Positions 15,888 through 24,504 of a DNA stretch of 64,000 nucleotides are shown one piece after another; position 1 is the stretch's first letter; every line of letters starts with the position of its first letter. The DNA is from Shimia abyssi (GTDB taxonomy: Bacteria > Pseudomonadota > Alphaproteobacteria > Rhodobacterales > Rhodobacteraceae). The notes beneath the pieces were generated by a model, which was not told the origin of the DNA, did not search any database, and saw nothing but the letters and a program-made list of their open reading frames with translations. Where the stretch lies: contig NZ_PYGJ01000003.1 of the NCBI RefSeq assembly GCF_003014475.1, positions 248,001 to 312,000 on the forward strand, read 5' to 3'. Both the position numbers and the translations under genes were made by a program.

Positions 15888-16784
15888 ATGAGTTTGCAAT
15901 GGGATGATCTGAGGGTGTTTGTTGCCGTCGCGCGAGAGGAAAGTCTTTCTGCTGCAGGGCGGCGATTGAATGTTGATCCTGCAACGGTTGGGCGGCGTGT
16001 CGCGCGGCTGGAGGCGGCCTATGAAACACCGCTGTTTGTGAAATCGCCTACGGGATATGCGCTGACGGATGCGGGACAAAGGCTGATGAGCCATGCGGTG
16101 CGCGTTGAGCAATCATTGCAAGAAGCGGCTGAGGAGATGGTCGGGCAGACGACCGGTTTGTCAGGGCAAATCCGCATTGGCGCACCGGATGGCGTGGCGA
16201 ATTATCTATTGCCACAGGTGTGTTGGCGAATTGCGCAGGATAACCCCGATCTGGATATCCAGATTGTGGCGCTGCCGCGAGTTGTAAACCTGTCAAGGCG
16301 CGAAGCGGATCTGGTGGTTGCAGTCAGTGCGCCGACAGCAGGGCGGCTTACCGTGCAAAAGATCTGTGATTACAAACTGCACTTGGCGGCTGTGCGATGG
16401 TATCTGAAGAAGAATCCACCGATCGAAAAGCTGTCTGACCTCAAGGATCATATGGTTGTCGGTTATATTCCGGACATGATTTTCGACAAGGAACTGGATT
16501 ATCTGAACGAGGTTGGTGTGGAGCGGGTGCGATTGGCGTCAAATTCAGCTTCGGTTCAATTCAATTGGGTGCGTCGGGGCGCAGGGATTGGGATCGTGCA
16601 TGATTTTGCGATTCCCTCGGCGCGTGCGATCCACAAGGTTTTGCCGGAGGACGTGTCGCTGACGCGGAGTTTTTATCTTATCCGTCATGCGGATGACCGC
16701 CGATTAGAACGCATGAACCGATTTGCCGAGGCCCTGTGCGAGGGAATGCGTCAGGAGGTCGCGTTGCTGGAGGAGCAAGCTTGA
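15888..16784 (+). CDS. LysR-family regulator, likely for mmsA
   Basis: The 298-residue protein has an N-terminal winged helix (LQWDDLRVFVAVAREESLSAAGRRLNVDPATVGRRVARLEAAYETPLFVKSPTGYALTDAGQRL), followed by an effector domain (IRIGAPDGVANYLLPQV...ADLVVAVSAPTAGRLTVQKI). The ATG at 15888 has AAGGGG upstream; the in-frame ATG at 15870 would place the helix too far in. It is transcribed divergently from mmsA with a repeat-rich intergenic region, the classic LysR target arrangement. Effector identity is unknown; a valine-pathway intermediate is a reasonable guess only. Confidence 0.85.
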   Translation: MSLQWDDLRVFVAVAREESLSAAGRRLNVDPATVGRRVARLEAAYETPLFVKSPTGYALTDAGQRLMSHAVRVEQSLQEAAEEMVGQTTGLSGQIRIGAPDGVANYLLPQVCWRIAQDNPDLDIQIVALPRVVNLSRREADLVVAVSAPTAGRLTVQKICDYKLHLAAVRWYLKKNPPIEKLSDLKDHMVVGYIPDMIFDKELDYLNEVGVERVRLASNSASVQFNWVRRGAGIGIVHDFAIPSARAIHKVLPEDVSLTRSFYLIRHADDRRLERMNRFAEALCEGMRQEVALLEEQA

Positions 16785-16844
16785 CAAGAACGATTCGTGC
16801 GGCAACGCTTGATTTTACGGAATAAATTTACGGGAGGCCCCCAA

Positions 16845-17279
16845 ATGCTTGTTCACCAAATTCTGAAATCCAAGGGATCAGACGGCGTATTGACGGTGAA
16901 ACCAGGGACTTTGGTCTCGGAAGCGGCCAAGATTTTGGCCGACAAGGGTATTGGGACCGTGATTGTATCTGAGACCGGCGAGTATCCGGACGGCATACTT
17001 TCGGAGCGCGATATTGTGCGTGAACTGGCGCATAAGGGTGTTGGCTGCATGTCTGACAGTGTGGACGCCTATATGACATCGAATGTGGTGACATGTGCGC
17101 CAAATGATGACGCGGTGACCGTATTGGAAAAAATGACTCAAGGTCGGTTCCGTCACATGCCGGTGCTGGATGATGGCAAACTGGTCGGGCTGGTATCGCT
17201 AGGAGACACAGTCAAGGCGCGCCTGAGTGAGCTGGCGATGGAGAAAAACGCGTTGGAAGGCATGATAATGGGGCACTGA
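16845..17279 (+). CDS. CBS-domain protein (paired CBS)
   Basis: The 144-residue protein consists of two CBS motifs and little else. The first spans about residues 8-65 (LTVKPGTLVSEAAKILADKGIGTVIVSE...GILSERDIVREL). The second spans about residues 75-135 (VVTCAPNDDAVTVLEKMTQGRFRHMPVLDDGKLVGLVSLGD). CBS pairs bind adenosyl ligands such as AMP, ATP or SAM and act as sensors. This one has no catalytic partner domain. GGGAGG lies seven bases before the ATG at 16845. It follows the LysR gene by 60 bases. Confidence 0.88.
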   Translation: MLVHQILKSKGSDGVLTVKPGTLVSEAAKILADKGIGTVIVSETGEYPDGILSERDIVRELAHKGVGCMSDSVDAYMTSNVVTCAPNDDAVTVLEKMTQGRFRHMPVLDDGKLVGLVSLGDTVKARLSELAMEKNALEGMIMGH

Positions 17280-17294
17280 CACTATAGGTGTCAG
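17276..17294 (+). terminator. Hairpin at the end of the CBS gene
   Basis: CTGACAC-TATAG-GTGTCAG is a perfect seven-base stem overlapping the CBS gene's stop codon. No T-run follows, so termination is uncertain. Confidence 0.3.
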
Positions 17295-17387
17295 AGTAGG
17301 GGGCGAGCTACTTTAGGTGAATATGCCCTCTTGCAATCCGGCGCGCAATAATGTTGCGTGTGCCAGACTTAAATACGGAGCTGCGCC

Positions 17388-17885
17388 ATGAAGACTGGGC
17401 TTTATCCGGGCACATTCGACCCGATCACTTTGGGCCATATCGACATTATTCGCAGGGCGTCTGTTCTGGTGGATCGGTTGGTAATAGGCGTTGCCATCAA
17501 TCGCGACAAGGGGCCGTTGTTTTCGCTGGAAGAGCGGGTTGCGATGATCGAGGCCGAGTGTGCAACTCTGTCCGAAGAAACTGGAACCGAGATTGTTCCG
17601 CATCCATTTGAAAATCTGTTGATCGATTGTGCCCATGATGTAGGCGCACGGATCATTGTGCGCGGATTGCGCGCGGTTACAGATTTTGAGTATGAATATC
17701 AGATGGTTGGCATGAATCGCGCGCTGGATGACAGCGTTGAAACTGTGTTTTTGATGGCTGACTTGCAGCATCAGGCGATTGCGTCAAAACTGGTTAAAGA
17801 GATTGCACGTTTAGACGGGGATGTGGCCAAGTTCGTGCCGCCTGCGGTGAATGAAGCGCTGTTGGAGCGGTTGGGCAAACGCTGA
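17388..17885 (+). CDS. coaD: Phosphopantetheine adenylyltransferase
   Basis: CoaD transfers AMP from ATP to 4'-phosphopantetheine, making dephospho-CoA. The 165-residue protein is the normal size and begins with the nucleotidyltransferase signature GLYPGTFDPITLGHIDII. The substrate segment IIVRGLRAVTDFEYEYQM and the C-terminal ISSTxxKE-type motif, here QAIASKLVKEIARLDGDVAKFVP, are also present. It stands alone between the CBS gene and a DUF808 gene, both on the same strand with gaps of over 100 bases. Confidence 0.97.
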   Translation: MKTGLYPGTFDPITLGHIDIIRRASVLVDRLVIGVAINRDKGPLFSLEERVAMIEAECATLSEETGTEIVPHPFENLLIDCAHDVGARIIVRGLRAVTDFEYEYQMVGMNRALDDSVETVFLMADLQHQAIASKLVKEIARLDGDVAKFVPPAVNEALLERLGKR

Positions 17886-18038
17886 GACCTGTGGATTTGG
17901 CGCTGTTGCGCAGTGGGTATTTCAGAACATTGAGAAGATGATATCGGTTTGGAGCCTTTGGGTGAGGGCTTCAGTGTGACTTGTGCTAAGCGGTGCAACG
18001 CGGCAGGGTGGCGATAAGTGATTTAAGGGCGGAATGAT

Positions 18039-19010
18039 ATGAGTGGTTTGCTTGCGCTGCTAGATGATGTGGCGGGTATTGCCAAGGTAGCTGCGGCTTC
18101 GATTGACGATGTAGCGGCAGGTGCAGCCAAGGCGAGCGCCAAGGCGGCGGGTGCCGTGATTGACGACGCGGCCGTGACGCCGAAGTATGTGCAAGGGTTT
18201 GAAGCCAAACGCGAATTGCCGATCATCTGGAAGATTGCCAAAGGGTCGATCAAGAATAAGCTATTGATCCTGTTGCCTGCGGCGTTGTTACTGGCAAATT
18301 TTGCGCCCTGGTTGATTTCGCCATTGTTGATGCTAGGCGGGGCGTACCTGTGTTTTGAGGGTGCGGAAAAGATTTACCACGTTCTGATGCCACATGGTGA
18401 TGGCCATACGTCTGAAGAAGATGTGGCGGGCGATCCGGCGCATTTGGAAGAGAAAAAGGCGGCCGGGGCGATTAAGACTGATTTTATTCTGTCAGCTGAA
18501 ATCATGACGATCATCCTGTCTGGCATTCCAGAGAGCAATTTCTGGATGGAGGCGTCAACGCTGGCGGTGGCCGGGATCGGGATCACCGTGGCGGTCTATG
18601 GTTCGGTGGCGTTAATTGTGAAGATGGATGATGTCGGTCTTACGATGTATGCGGGGGGTGATTTTGCGCTGACGCGCGCCATAGGGCGTGGGCTGGTTCG
18701 TGGGATGCCGTATTTCATGAAGTTTTTGACCATTGTTGGCACCGCAGCGATGCTGTGGGTGGGGGGCTCGATTGTTATTCATGGCATGGAAGAGCTGGGC
18801 TTCGGCTGGCTGGGCCATCACATCCACGATTGGGCCTATGCGGTAGGGCATATGGTGCCTGAGGCATGGGCCGGATTTGTCGAGTGGACCGCCAAGGCGG
18901 CCATGGATGGCGTGTTTGGTGTGGCGTTGGGGCTGGCGCTGATCCCGGTGGCGACCAAGGTGATCGCGCCTATCCTGGGAGTTTTCGGCAAGGGTGAAAA
19001 AGCCCATTAA
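18039..19010 (+). CDS. DUF808 / YedI-family membrane protein
   Basis: The 323-residue protein opens with the family signature SGLLALLDDVAGIAKVAAASIDDVAAGAAKASAKAAGAVIDD and continues with KYVQGFEAKRELPIIWKIAKGSIKNK. Several membrane helices follow: about 78-105, 165-195, 225-250 and 285-310. The DUF808 family is widespread and its function is unknown. AAGGGCGGA precedes the ATG. No operon partner is evident. Confidence 0.9.
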   Translation: MSGLLALLDDVAGIAKVAAASIDDVAAGAAKASAKAAGAVIDDAAVTPKYVQGFEAKRELPIIWKIAKGSIKNKLLILLPAALLLANFAPWLISPLLMLGGAYLCFEGAEKIYHVLMPHGDGHTSEEDVAGDPAHLEEKKAAGAIKTDFILSAEIMTIILSGIPESNFWMEASTLAVAGIGITVAVYGSVALIVKMDDVGLTMYAGGDFALTRAIGRGLVRGMPYFMKFLTIVGTAAMLWVGGSIVIHGMEELGFGWLGHHIHDWAYAVGHMVPEAWAGFVEWTAKAAMDGVFGVALGLALIPVATKVIAPILGVFGKGEKAH

Positions 19011-19106
19011 TACCGGTACAGTGGGTCCGGCATGTGCTTTCGAGCGGGCTGGGTGGTATGATCAGGTACGAATGTGCCTTGTTTCATGTCATCCGGGAGT
19101 TTGAAA

Positions 19107-19481
19107 ATGCCATATATTGATGGATTTATCGCAGCCGTCGCCAATGATAAACGCGACGCATTTGAGGAACATTGCCGCACGACCTGGCCTGTATTTCAAG
19201 AGCTGGGCGCAATTGCGCAATGGGAATGTTGGGGCGAGGATTTGCCAGAGGGGGAGGTCACGTCATTTCCGATGGCCGTAAAAGCCAAGGAGGACGAAAC
19301 AGTCGTGTTTTCTTGGGTGGTTTGGCCGGACAAGGCGGTGCGCGACAAAGCGTGGGGTCAGATGATGACGGACCCGAGTATTGGCGAGGCGATGGGGGAA
19401 ATGCCCTACGACGGCAAACGGATGATCTATGGTGGGTTTCAGCCGATTTTTGGCCAAGGTGATATCAACGCGATGTCTTAG
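19107..19481 (+). CDS. DUF1428 domain protein
   Basis: The 124-residue protein begins MPYIDGFIAAVANDKRDAFEEHC and contains WECWGEDLPEGEVTSFPMAVKAKEDETVVFSWVVWPDKA..RD, the family core. It ends with KRMIYGGFQPIF. DUF1428 proteins have a dimeric alpha/beta barrel fold and no assigned function. GGGAG lies seven bases before the ATG at 19107; an upstream in-frame start lacks such a site. It converges with tkt, separated by a hairpin terminator. Confidence 0.88.
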   Translation: MPYIDGFIAAVANDKRDAFEEHCRTTWPVFQELGAIAQWECWGEDLPEGEVTSFPMAVKAKEDETVVFSWVVWPDKAVRDKAWGQMMTDPSIGEAMGEMPYDGKRMIYGGFQPIFGQGDINAMS

Positions 19482-19496
19482 GCATTGGAAATGAAA

Positions 19497-19518
19497 AGGC
19501 GCCCCGAAAGGAGCGCCT
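19497..19518. terminator. Terminator between DUF1428 gene and tkt
   Basis: AGGCGCcCC-GAAA-GGaGCGCCT forms a nine-base stem with one mismatch and a GAAA loop between two convergent genes. It could serve both. Confidence 0.6.
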
Positions 19519-19541
19519 AAATGAAGATTCATTGTGGCGAG

Positions 19542-21560
19542 TCAGAGCAGTGCTTTGACCTTGTCCGCGACGTTGGCTGCGGTGATGCCAAATTTTTCGA
19601 ACAGTTCGCCGGCTGGGGCTGAGGCACCGAAACGGTCCATGCCGACAAAGTCTGATTTGCCGGGCTTGGCGCGTTCACCCAGCAACCACTGATCCCAGCC
19701 CTGACGCACGGCAGCTTCGATACCGACGCGGACGGCGGCACCGGCTGGCAGAACCTTGCGACGGTAGGCCTCGTCCTGTTCGGCAAACAACTCCATACAA
19801 GGCATAGAAACCACGCGGGTGCCAATACCTTCGGCCTCAAGCAGGGCTTTGGCGTCAAGTGCTGTGGACACTTCGGAGCCGGTGGCAATCAGGATGACCT
19901 GTCGCTTGCCCTCGGCCTCGGCCAGTACATATGCGCCTTTGGAAGTGAGGTTGGCCAGTTTATGCTCAGTCCGCACGGTGGGCAGGTTTTGACGGGTCAG
20001 CGCGAGCACCGAAGGTGTCTCTTTGCTGGACAGCGCCAGTTCCCAGCTTTCGGCGGTTTCTACAGTGTCGGCGGGGCGGAACACATAGGTGTTTGGCGTA
20101 GCGCGACAAATGGCGAGATGCTCGACCGGCTGGTGGGTCGGGCCGTCTTCGCCTACACCGATGCTATCGTGGGTCATCACGAAGACGGTGGGGATTTTTG
20201 ACAGAGCCGCCAGACGCATCGCAGGGCGCGCGTAGTCGGTGAAGCAGAAGAAAGTGCCGCCATAAGGACGGATGCCTCCGTGCAGTGCCATGCCGTTCAT
20301 CGCAGAGGCCATTCCGTGTTCGCGGATGCCCCAATAGATATAGCGGCCTTTGCGGTTGTCGGTGTCAAACACACCCAGATCGCTGGTTTTGGTGTTGTTG
20401 GACCCGGTCAGGTCCGCAGAACCGCCAACGGTTTCGGGCATGATCGGGTTGATTGCCGCAAGCGCCATTTCCGAGGATTTCCGGGTTGCAACCTTGGGTT
20501 GCTGCTCGGAGATCTGCTTTTTCAGCGCCTTAATGGTGGCCGAAAGTTTGTTTGGCGCATCCAGCGCATAGGCGCGGTTGAAACGGTCCTGTTTCTGCTT
20601 GGAGGCTTCTGCAAAGCGGGCCTCCCATGCTTCACGCTCGGCAGCGCCACGTGTGCCGATGGCTTCCCATTGGGCTTTGATGTCGGCAGGAACTTCAAAC
20701 GCAGCGCCGGGCCAGCCATAGGCTGCTTTGGCGGCGGCCAGTTGATCCGCGTCGGTCAGTGCGCCGTGGCCCTTTGACGTGTCCTGAGCAGCATGGCCGA
20801 TGGCGATGTGGGTTTTGCACGCGATCATCGACGGTTTCTTGGTTTTCTTCGCGGCCACAATGGCGGCGTCGATCGCCTCAGGGTCGTGCCCGTCGATTTC
20901 CTGAACGTGCCAGCCGGATGCCTTGAAGCGCTGCACCTGATTGGTGCGGTCCGAAAGCTCAACCGTACCGTCAATGGTGATATTGTTGTTGTCCCAGAAT
21001 ACGATCAAATTACCGAGGGAATGGCGACCAGCAAGGCCGATGGCCTCTTGGGAGATGCCTTCCATCAGGCAGCCGTCACCGGCGATGACATAGGTGTTGT
21101 GATCGACCAGCTTGCGGCCATATTGTGCGCGCTGGATTTCTTCGGCCATGGCGAAACCAACCGAATTGGCGATACCCTGACCGAGCGGGCCAGTGGTGGT
21201 TTCGACGGCGTCGATCAGGAAGTTTTCCGGGTGGCCCGCAGTGAGCGCGCCCATCTGGCGGAAGTTCTTGACCTGGTCCAACGTAACCTGTTTGTCGCCC
21301 ATCAGATAGAGCAGCGAATAGATCAGCATGGAGCCGTGGCCGGCCGACAGAATAAAACGGTCTCGGTCGGGCCATTGTGGGTTGGACACATCAAATTTCA
21401 GGTGCTTTTCAAACAGCACCGTTGCCACATCGGCCATGCCCATGGGCATGCCGGAGTGTCCGGAATTGGCTGCGGCGACCGCATCAAGGGTCAGGGCGCG
21501 AATGGCGGTGGCTTTCATCCAGTGTTCTGGGTTGTTTTCACGGAGCGCGGCGATGTCCAC
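19542..21560 (-). CDS. tkt: Transketolase
   Basis: This thiamine diphosphate enzyme moves two-carbon units between sugar phosphates in the pentose phosphate pathway. Signatures include [23 protein letters not shown], the TPP motif [13 protein letters not shown]...NNNITIDG, the [19 protein letters not shown] segment of the second domain and the [19 protein letters not shown] loop. I place the start at the GTG at 21560 ([14 protein letters not shown]...), giving 672 residues, the usual length. AGAGGA lies eight bases upstream. The ATG at 21641 would add 27 atypical residues without a ribosome site. It is divergent from the coiled-coil/zapA operon. Confidence 0.95.
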   Translation of the reverse strand: MDIAALRENNPEHWMKATAIRALTLDAVAAANSGHSGMPMGMADVATVLFEKHLKFDVSNPQWPDRDRFILSAGHGSMLIYSLLYLMGDKQVTLDQVKNFRQMGALTAGHPENFLIDAVETTTGPLGQGIANSVGFAMAEEIQRAQYGRKLVDHNTYVIAGDGCLMEGISQEAIGLAGRHSLGNLIVFWDNNNITIDGTVELSDRTNQVQRFKASGWHVQEIDGHDPEAIDAAIVAAKKTKKPSMIACKTHIAIGHAAQDTSKGHGALTDADQLAAAKAAYGWPGAAFEVPADIKAQWEAIGTRGAAEREAWEARFAEASKQKQDRFNRAYALDAPNKLSATIKALKKQISEQQPKVATRKSSEMALAAINPIMPETVGGSADLTGSNNTKTSDLGVFDTDNRKGRYIYWGIREHGMASAMNGMALHGGIRPYGGTFFCFTDYARPAMRLAALSKIPTVFVMTHDSIGVGEDGPTHQPVEHLAICRATPNTYVFRPADTVETAESWELALSSKETPSVLALTRQNLPTVRTEHKLANLTSKGAYVLAEAEGKRQVILIATGSEVSTALDAKALLEAEGIGTRVVSMPCMELFAEQDEAYRRKVLPAGAAVRVGIEAAVRQGWDQWLLGERAKPGKSDFVGMDRFGASAPAGELFEKFGITAANVADKVKALL

Positions 21561-21791
21561 TGGGGCAATCCTCTGGTTGGAAAATCGGGTCGCGTGCTCA
21601 ATAACAGCATGGGTATAAAGTGCAAGCGGTAGCGCTGTCATTGAGGCAAGTGATTGATGTATATGGGGGCGCAATTTGCGCTTTCATTAGTTAATATCGG
21701 ACAAAGCCTGGCTGAGGCCGATTCGTTTCGACGCACAAAGGCGTGTAGCGAAACCGTGTTGGTCTCGGGAAAAGAACGAGGAACGAGGCAA

Positions 21792-22499
21792 ATGAGTGAC
21801 ATAAGCGATCTTGAGAACAGGATCAGCGCCGCCATGGACCGGATCGGTCGCGGAGTCGAAGCATTGTCGAGCGCACCGTCAGGCGACGGCGGCGGCGATG
21901 CAGAGCGCCTTGAGCGCGCTCTGGAAGATGAGAAAATGGCAGGTGCGCAGCTCGAAGAGCGTGTGAAGGCGTTGGTCCAAAACCAGGATGCTTTGGAAAA
22001 GGAACTGGCCGCGACCAATGAGGCGGCTGATGCCGTTCGTGCCGAAAAAGAAGAGATCGAAGCGCAGCTGGATGCGGTGAAAGCGGCGAAAGCAGCGGCG
22101 GAGACCGCCAAGGCCGAGGCCGAAAAGAAGCTGACAGACGTTGAGACAAAGCTGGCTGAGGCGGGCGAAGTTGCAGCGGCGTTGGCACCTGCCGCGTCTG
22201 ACGAGGATATTGCAGCGAGCCGTGAAGCGGTGAACGAAATGGCGATGCGGTTGCGTCGGATGCGCCGCATGGTGCGCAATATTCGGGAAAACAACCAGCG
22301 TTTGCGGGAAGCCGCCCAAAAAGGTGTGACCGATCCAAACCTGATCAATGCGTCGTTGCAATCAGAGCTGGAAGCACTTGAGGCCCTACGTGCCACGGAT
22401 CTGGCGGAAACAGACGCCATACTGGCCGAGCTGCGCCCAATGTTGGTTGGTGCTAGTGCGGAACCCGCCAAAGAGACTGCTGAAATGGGAGACGCGTGA
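21792..22499 (+). CDS. Coiled-coil protein upstream of zapA
   Basis: The 235-residue protein is mostly a long predicted coiled coil. An N-terminal helix (ISDLENRISAAMDRIGRGVEAL) is followed by about 90 residues rich in Ala, Glu and Lys with heptad spacing (about 45-135). A conserved-looking C-terminal part follows (AVNEMAMRLRRMRRMVRNIRENNQRLREA...INASLQSELEALEALRATDLAETDAILAELRPML). The stop overlaps the zapA start (TGATG), so the two are translationally coupled. A division-associated role is plausible by position only. The ATG at 21792 follows ACGAGG; the longer frame has no support. Confidence 0.75.
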   Translation: MSDISDLENRISAAMDRIGRGVEALSSAPSGDGGGDAERLERALEDEKMAGAQLEERVKALVQNQDALEKELAATNEAADAVRAEKEEIEAQLDAVKAAKAAAETAKAEAEKKLTDVETKLAEAGEVAAALAPAASDEDIAASREAVNEMAMRLRRMRRMVRNIRENNQRLREAAQKGVTDPNLINASLQSELEALEALRATDLAETDAILAELRPMLVGASAEPAKETAEMGDA

Positions 22500-22894
22500 T
22501 GCCAGAAGTGGAAATCGAAATCGGCGGACGTGTTTTTGAAGTTGCTTGTCAGGAAGGCGAGCAGCATTTTCTACAGTCTGCGGCGCGGATGCTGGACGAT
22601 GAGGCGCGCGTGTTAGCGGCGCAGACGGGGCGCATTCCAGAGACACGCATGTTGTTGATGGCTGGCTTGATGCTGGCCGATAAGACGGCAGGCGTGGAAG
22701 ATAAGTTGCAAGAGCTGGAAGGCAAGTTGGCAGCGCAAGAAGCAGAGCTGGAAAGCCTGCGCAATGCGCCCGCGCCGGAGCCGCAGAAGATCGAAGTGCC
22801 AACCATTCCGTCCGAAGTGAGTGAGACACTGGCCGAGCTGGCAGCCCGCGCCGAGGCATTGGCAGCAGAGGTTGAAGAAAAGGCGGCTGGCTGA
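22499..22894 (+). CDS. zapA: Cell division protein ZapA
   Basis: ZapA binds and bundles FtsZ at the division ring. The 131-residue protein has the family beta-strand start (PEVEIEIGGRVFEVACQEGEQHFLQSAARMLDDEARVL), then RMLLMAGLMLADK and a long C-terminal coiled coil (EDKLQELEGKLAAQEAELESL). It is a little longer than typical ZapA because of an extra acidic helix at the end. A strong terminator follows. In many alphaproteobacteria zapA is followed by the 6S RNA gene; here a 6S candidate lies 0.6 kb downstream beyond a small minus-strand gene. Confidence 0.9.
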   Translation: MPEVEIEIGGRVFEVACQEGEQHFLQSAARMLDDEARVLAAQTGRIPETRMLLMAGLMLADKTAGVEDKLQELEGKLAAQEAELESLRNAPAPEPQKIEVPTIPSEVSETLAELAARAEALAAEVEEKAAG

Positions 22895-22931
22895 AGCAGG
22901 TGCCAACGTCAGTAGTTGCATTGCGTTTTGG

Positions 22932-22966
22932 ACCGCTGATCTCGACATAGAGGTCAGCGGTTTTTA
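22932..22966 (+). terminator. Rho-independent terminator after zapA
   Basis: ACCGCTGA (22932-22939) pairs with TCAGCGGT (22954-22961), with an inner CTC/GAG pairing, and is followed by TTTTATTTTATTTT. This is a classical intrinsic terminator reading on the plus strand. Confidence 0.85.
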
Positions 22967-22968
22967 TT

Positions 22969-23430
22969 TTATTTTAGGGATTTCCAGAAGATGATTTTGT
23001 CATCACCCGGCCCCCAGAAATCGCGGATGCGGGCCTCTTCGATATAGTGGTTTTGAGCGTAGAACGCGCGGGTTTTGGCAAAGTCATTGGAGCCAGAGGT
23101 ATCGACGATCAAAACGCGGTGACCGCGGTCTTTAAGAGACACCTCTAAAGCGCGGGTGAGCGCGCGACCGAAACCTTTTCCTTGCTGGTCCGGAGACACA
23201 GCAATGGCCAGCATGTTCCACGTGCCTTCGGTAAAGGTTTCAGGCGCGGCATAACAAAAACCAACAACCTTTTCGCCATTGAGGCAAGTCAGCCATAGGT
23301 CAGCGGGCGTGTTTTCTGTCAGGAATGCGTGCACCATGTCGGGCAGCATGTCCGACGGAAACAGCTGCGTGGCGTCAAGAACGCGTTGCAAGGGGGCTAT
23401 ATCTTGAGCTCGAGTGGTTCGTATGTTCAT
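22969..23430 (-). CDS. GNAT-family N-acetyltransferase
   Basis: The 153-residue protein has the GNAT fold signatures. These are an N-terminal strand and helix (MNIRTTRAQDIAPLQRVL), WLTCLNGEKVVGFCYAAPE, and the acetyl-CoA motif A (MLAIAVSPDQQGKGFGRALTRALEVSLKDRG), with the P-loop-like Q-G-K-G-F-G. Motif B follows (LIVDTSGSNDFAKTRAFYAQNHYIEEARI). The acceptor substrate is unknown. I start it at the ATG at 23430. The frame runs 79 codons further upstream, but that part lies over the 6S RNA candidate on the other strand and has no protein-like character. Confidence 0.82.
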   Translation of the reverse strand: MNIRTTRAQDIAPLQRVLDATQLFPSDMLPDMVHAFLTENTPADLWLTCLNGEKVVGFCYAAPETFTEGTWNMLAIAVSPDQQGKGFGRALTRALEVSLKDRGHRVLIVDTSGSNDFAKTRAFYAQNHYIEEARIRDFWGPGDDKIIFWKSLK

Positions 23431-23499
23431 TGGTCTTTTGACTTTCACAACGTGCCCACTGCCGCGAGACGTCAGTACAGCCGGTTTTGGCGTCTGTTC

Positions 23500-23640
23500 G
23501 ACGTAAATCAAAGGTTGTTTGCGGCAGTTATGTGTGGGCATGAAAACAGGCGCCTTGCGCGATGGCGCAGGCGATTGGGTGTGTGGTTGATCCAAAGGAT
23601 CAGGACCTAGCGGTTGCCCGCAATCGTAAACATAAAATCT
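23500..23640 (+). ncRNA. ssrS: Probable 6S RNA (ends approximate)
   Basis: 6S RNA mimics an open promoter and binds sigma-70 RNA polymerase. The candidate has a long-arm shape. TTGCGGCA (23519-23526) pairs with TGCCCGCAA (23615-23623, one bulge). An apical stem, CGCCTTGCGC-GAT-GGCGCAGGCG, lies near 23551-23573. The small hairpin TTGATCC-AAA-GGATCAG sits on the 3' side of the central bubble, near 23587-23603. That last hairpin followed by GGACCTAGCGG corresponds in place and form to the E. coli CTTGAACC-AAG-GGTTCAAG element. Position downstream of zapA also fits alphaproteobacterial ssrS. The exact ends are not fixed. Confidence 0.55.
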
Positions 23641-23732
23641 CCACTGTTGGCGCACGTGCCAAGACAAGAAAAGTGCTAGCAGAAGACAGTTCTTGCGGCA
23701 ACATAAGCGATGTGGACCTTCTGGTAGAAACC

Positions 23733-23762
23733 AAAAAGCCCCGACAGATGTCAGGGCTTTGA
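23733..23762 (-). terminator. Terminator of the bolA-grxD operon
   Basis: AAAGCCCCGACA (23735-23746) pairs with TGTCAGGGCTTT (23749-23760) with one mismatch. On the minus strand it ends in CTTTTTGG. It follows the grxD stop. Confidence 0.75.
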
Positions 23763-23782
23763 GTTATTGCCGCGGAAACGGA

Positions 23783-24157
23783 TTATCCGTTGGCTTCGCG
23801 AATGCGATCTGCGGCTTCTTTGTCAAAGCCAACGCCGTTGTCGTTGAACATTGTGTCCAACTCGCCAGAGAGGGTCATTTCGGTGATGATGTCGCAGCCG
23901 CCCACAAATTCACCCTTGATGTAGAGCTGTGGGATCGTTGGCCAGTCGGAATAATCCTTGATACCCTGACGAACACCGTCATCAGCCAAAACATTCACAT
24001 CGGTGAATTCGACGCCCATATAGTTCAGAACGCCCGCGACACGGCTGGAAAAGCCACATTGGGGCATGTCCTTGGTGCCTTTCATGAAAAGCACGACATC
24101 GTTGGCTTTTACGGTTTCGTCGATCTGGGCGTGGGCGGGGTTGGTTGTCTCGGTCAT
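23783..24157 (-). CDS. grxD: Monothiol glutaredoxin, Grx4 type
   Basis: The 124-residue protein carries the CGFS active site at C34-S37 ([12 protein letters not shown]) and the [21 protein letters not shown] glutathione-binding segment. CGFS glutaredoxins bind a shared [2Fe-2S] cluster as homodimers or with BolA proteins and move clusters to target proteins. A bolA gene lies two genes upstream on the same strand, which supports that partnership. The ATG at 24157 has AAGGA eight bases upstream. It starts four bases after the stop of the small gene before it. Confidence 0.95.
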   Translation of the reverse strand: MTETTNPAHAQIDETVKANDVVLFMKGTKDMPQCGFSSRVAGVLNYMGVEFTDVNVLADDGVRQGIKDYSDWPTIPQLYIKGEFVGGCDIITEMTLSGELDTMFNDNGVGFDKEAADRIREANG

Positions 24158-24161
24158 TGGG

Positions 24162-24452
24162 TCAATCCTTTTTGCCGTAAGCGCGGTGGTATTCCGCGGC
24201 ATAGGTTTCGTCGTCTTTGAACTGTTGTATTGTGCGGCTGGCGGCCTCGGTAAAGCTGCCCCGGTTTCGGCTGAAAATATTGCTTGAGCGTTCCAACGAT
24301 TGGTTTTGGCGGATTGTCGATTCCACCGCGTCCAGATCTGTCGCTTCCATCCCCAAGGGCACTTGTCGCTGTTCCATTTTTGGCTGTCGCGTGGACAGTG
24401 GCCGGTAGGGGCCCGGTCGAAATGGATATGTGAGGCGTTTCCAGAGGGACAT
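24162..24452 (-). CDS. Small hypothetical protein between bolA and grxD
   Basis: The 96-residue protein has no recognised family. It begins [32 protein letters not shown], basic and proline-rich, and ends with a charged helix ([31 protein letters not shown]). It has no membrane helix or cysteine. It is placed tightly between bolA (52 bases) and grxD (4 bases), so it is almost certainly co-expressed with both. The ATG at 24452 has GGAGC upstream. Position makes an iron-sulfur-related role conceivable, but nothing in the sequence shows it. Confidence 0.6.
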   Translation of the reverse strand: MSLWKRLTYPFRPGPYRPLSTRQPKMEQRQVPLGMEATDLDAVESTIRQNQSLERSSNIFSRNRGSFTEAASRTIQQFKDDETYAAEYHRAYGKKD

Positions 24453-24504
24453 TTCGATTTTGCTCCGAGGTGCGGTGGAGGTTTTCAAACGCACCGGTTC
24501 AGGG

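Noticed and set aside
20793-21632. 279-codon frame opposite transketolase
   Set aside because: It is an antisense shadow of tkt with no ribosome site or family match.
21561-21674. Longer transketolase N-terminus
   Set aside because: The upstream ATG at 21641 has no ribosome site and adds residues not seen in the family. The GTG at 21560 gives the normal length.
21638-22567. 309-codon minus-strand frame opposite the coiled-coil gene and zapA
   Set aside because: Its Ser/Ala-rich, low-complexity translation is what an antisense reading of an Ala/Glu-rich coiled coil would give.
23431-23667. 79-codon N-terminal extension of the GNAT protein
   Set aside because: It is proline/arginine-rich and unlike acetyltransferases, and it lies antisense over the 6S RNA candidate.
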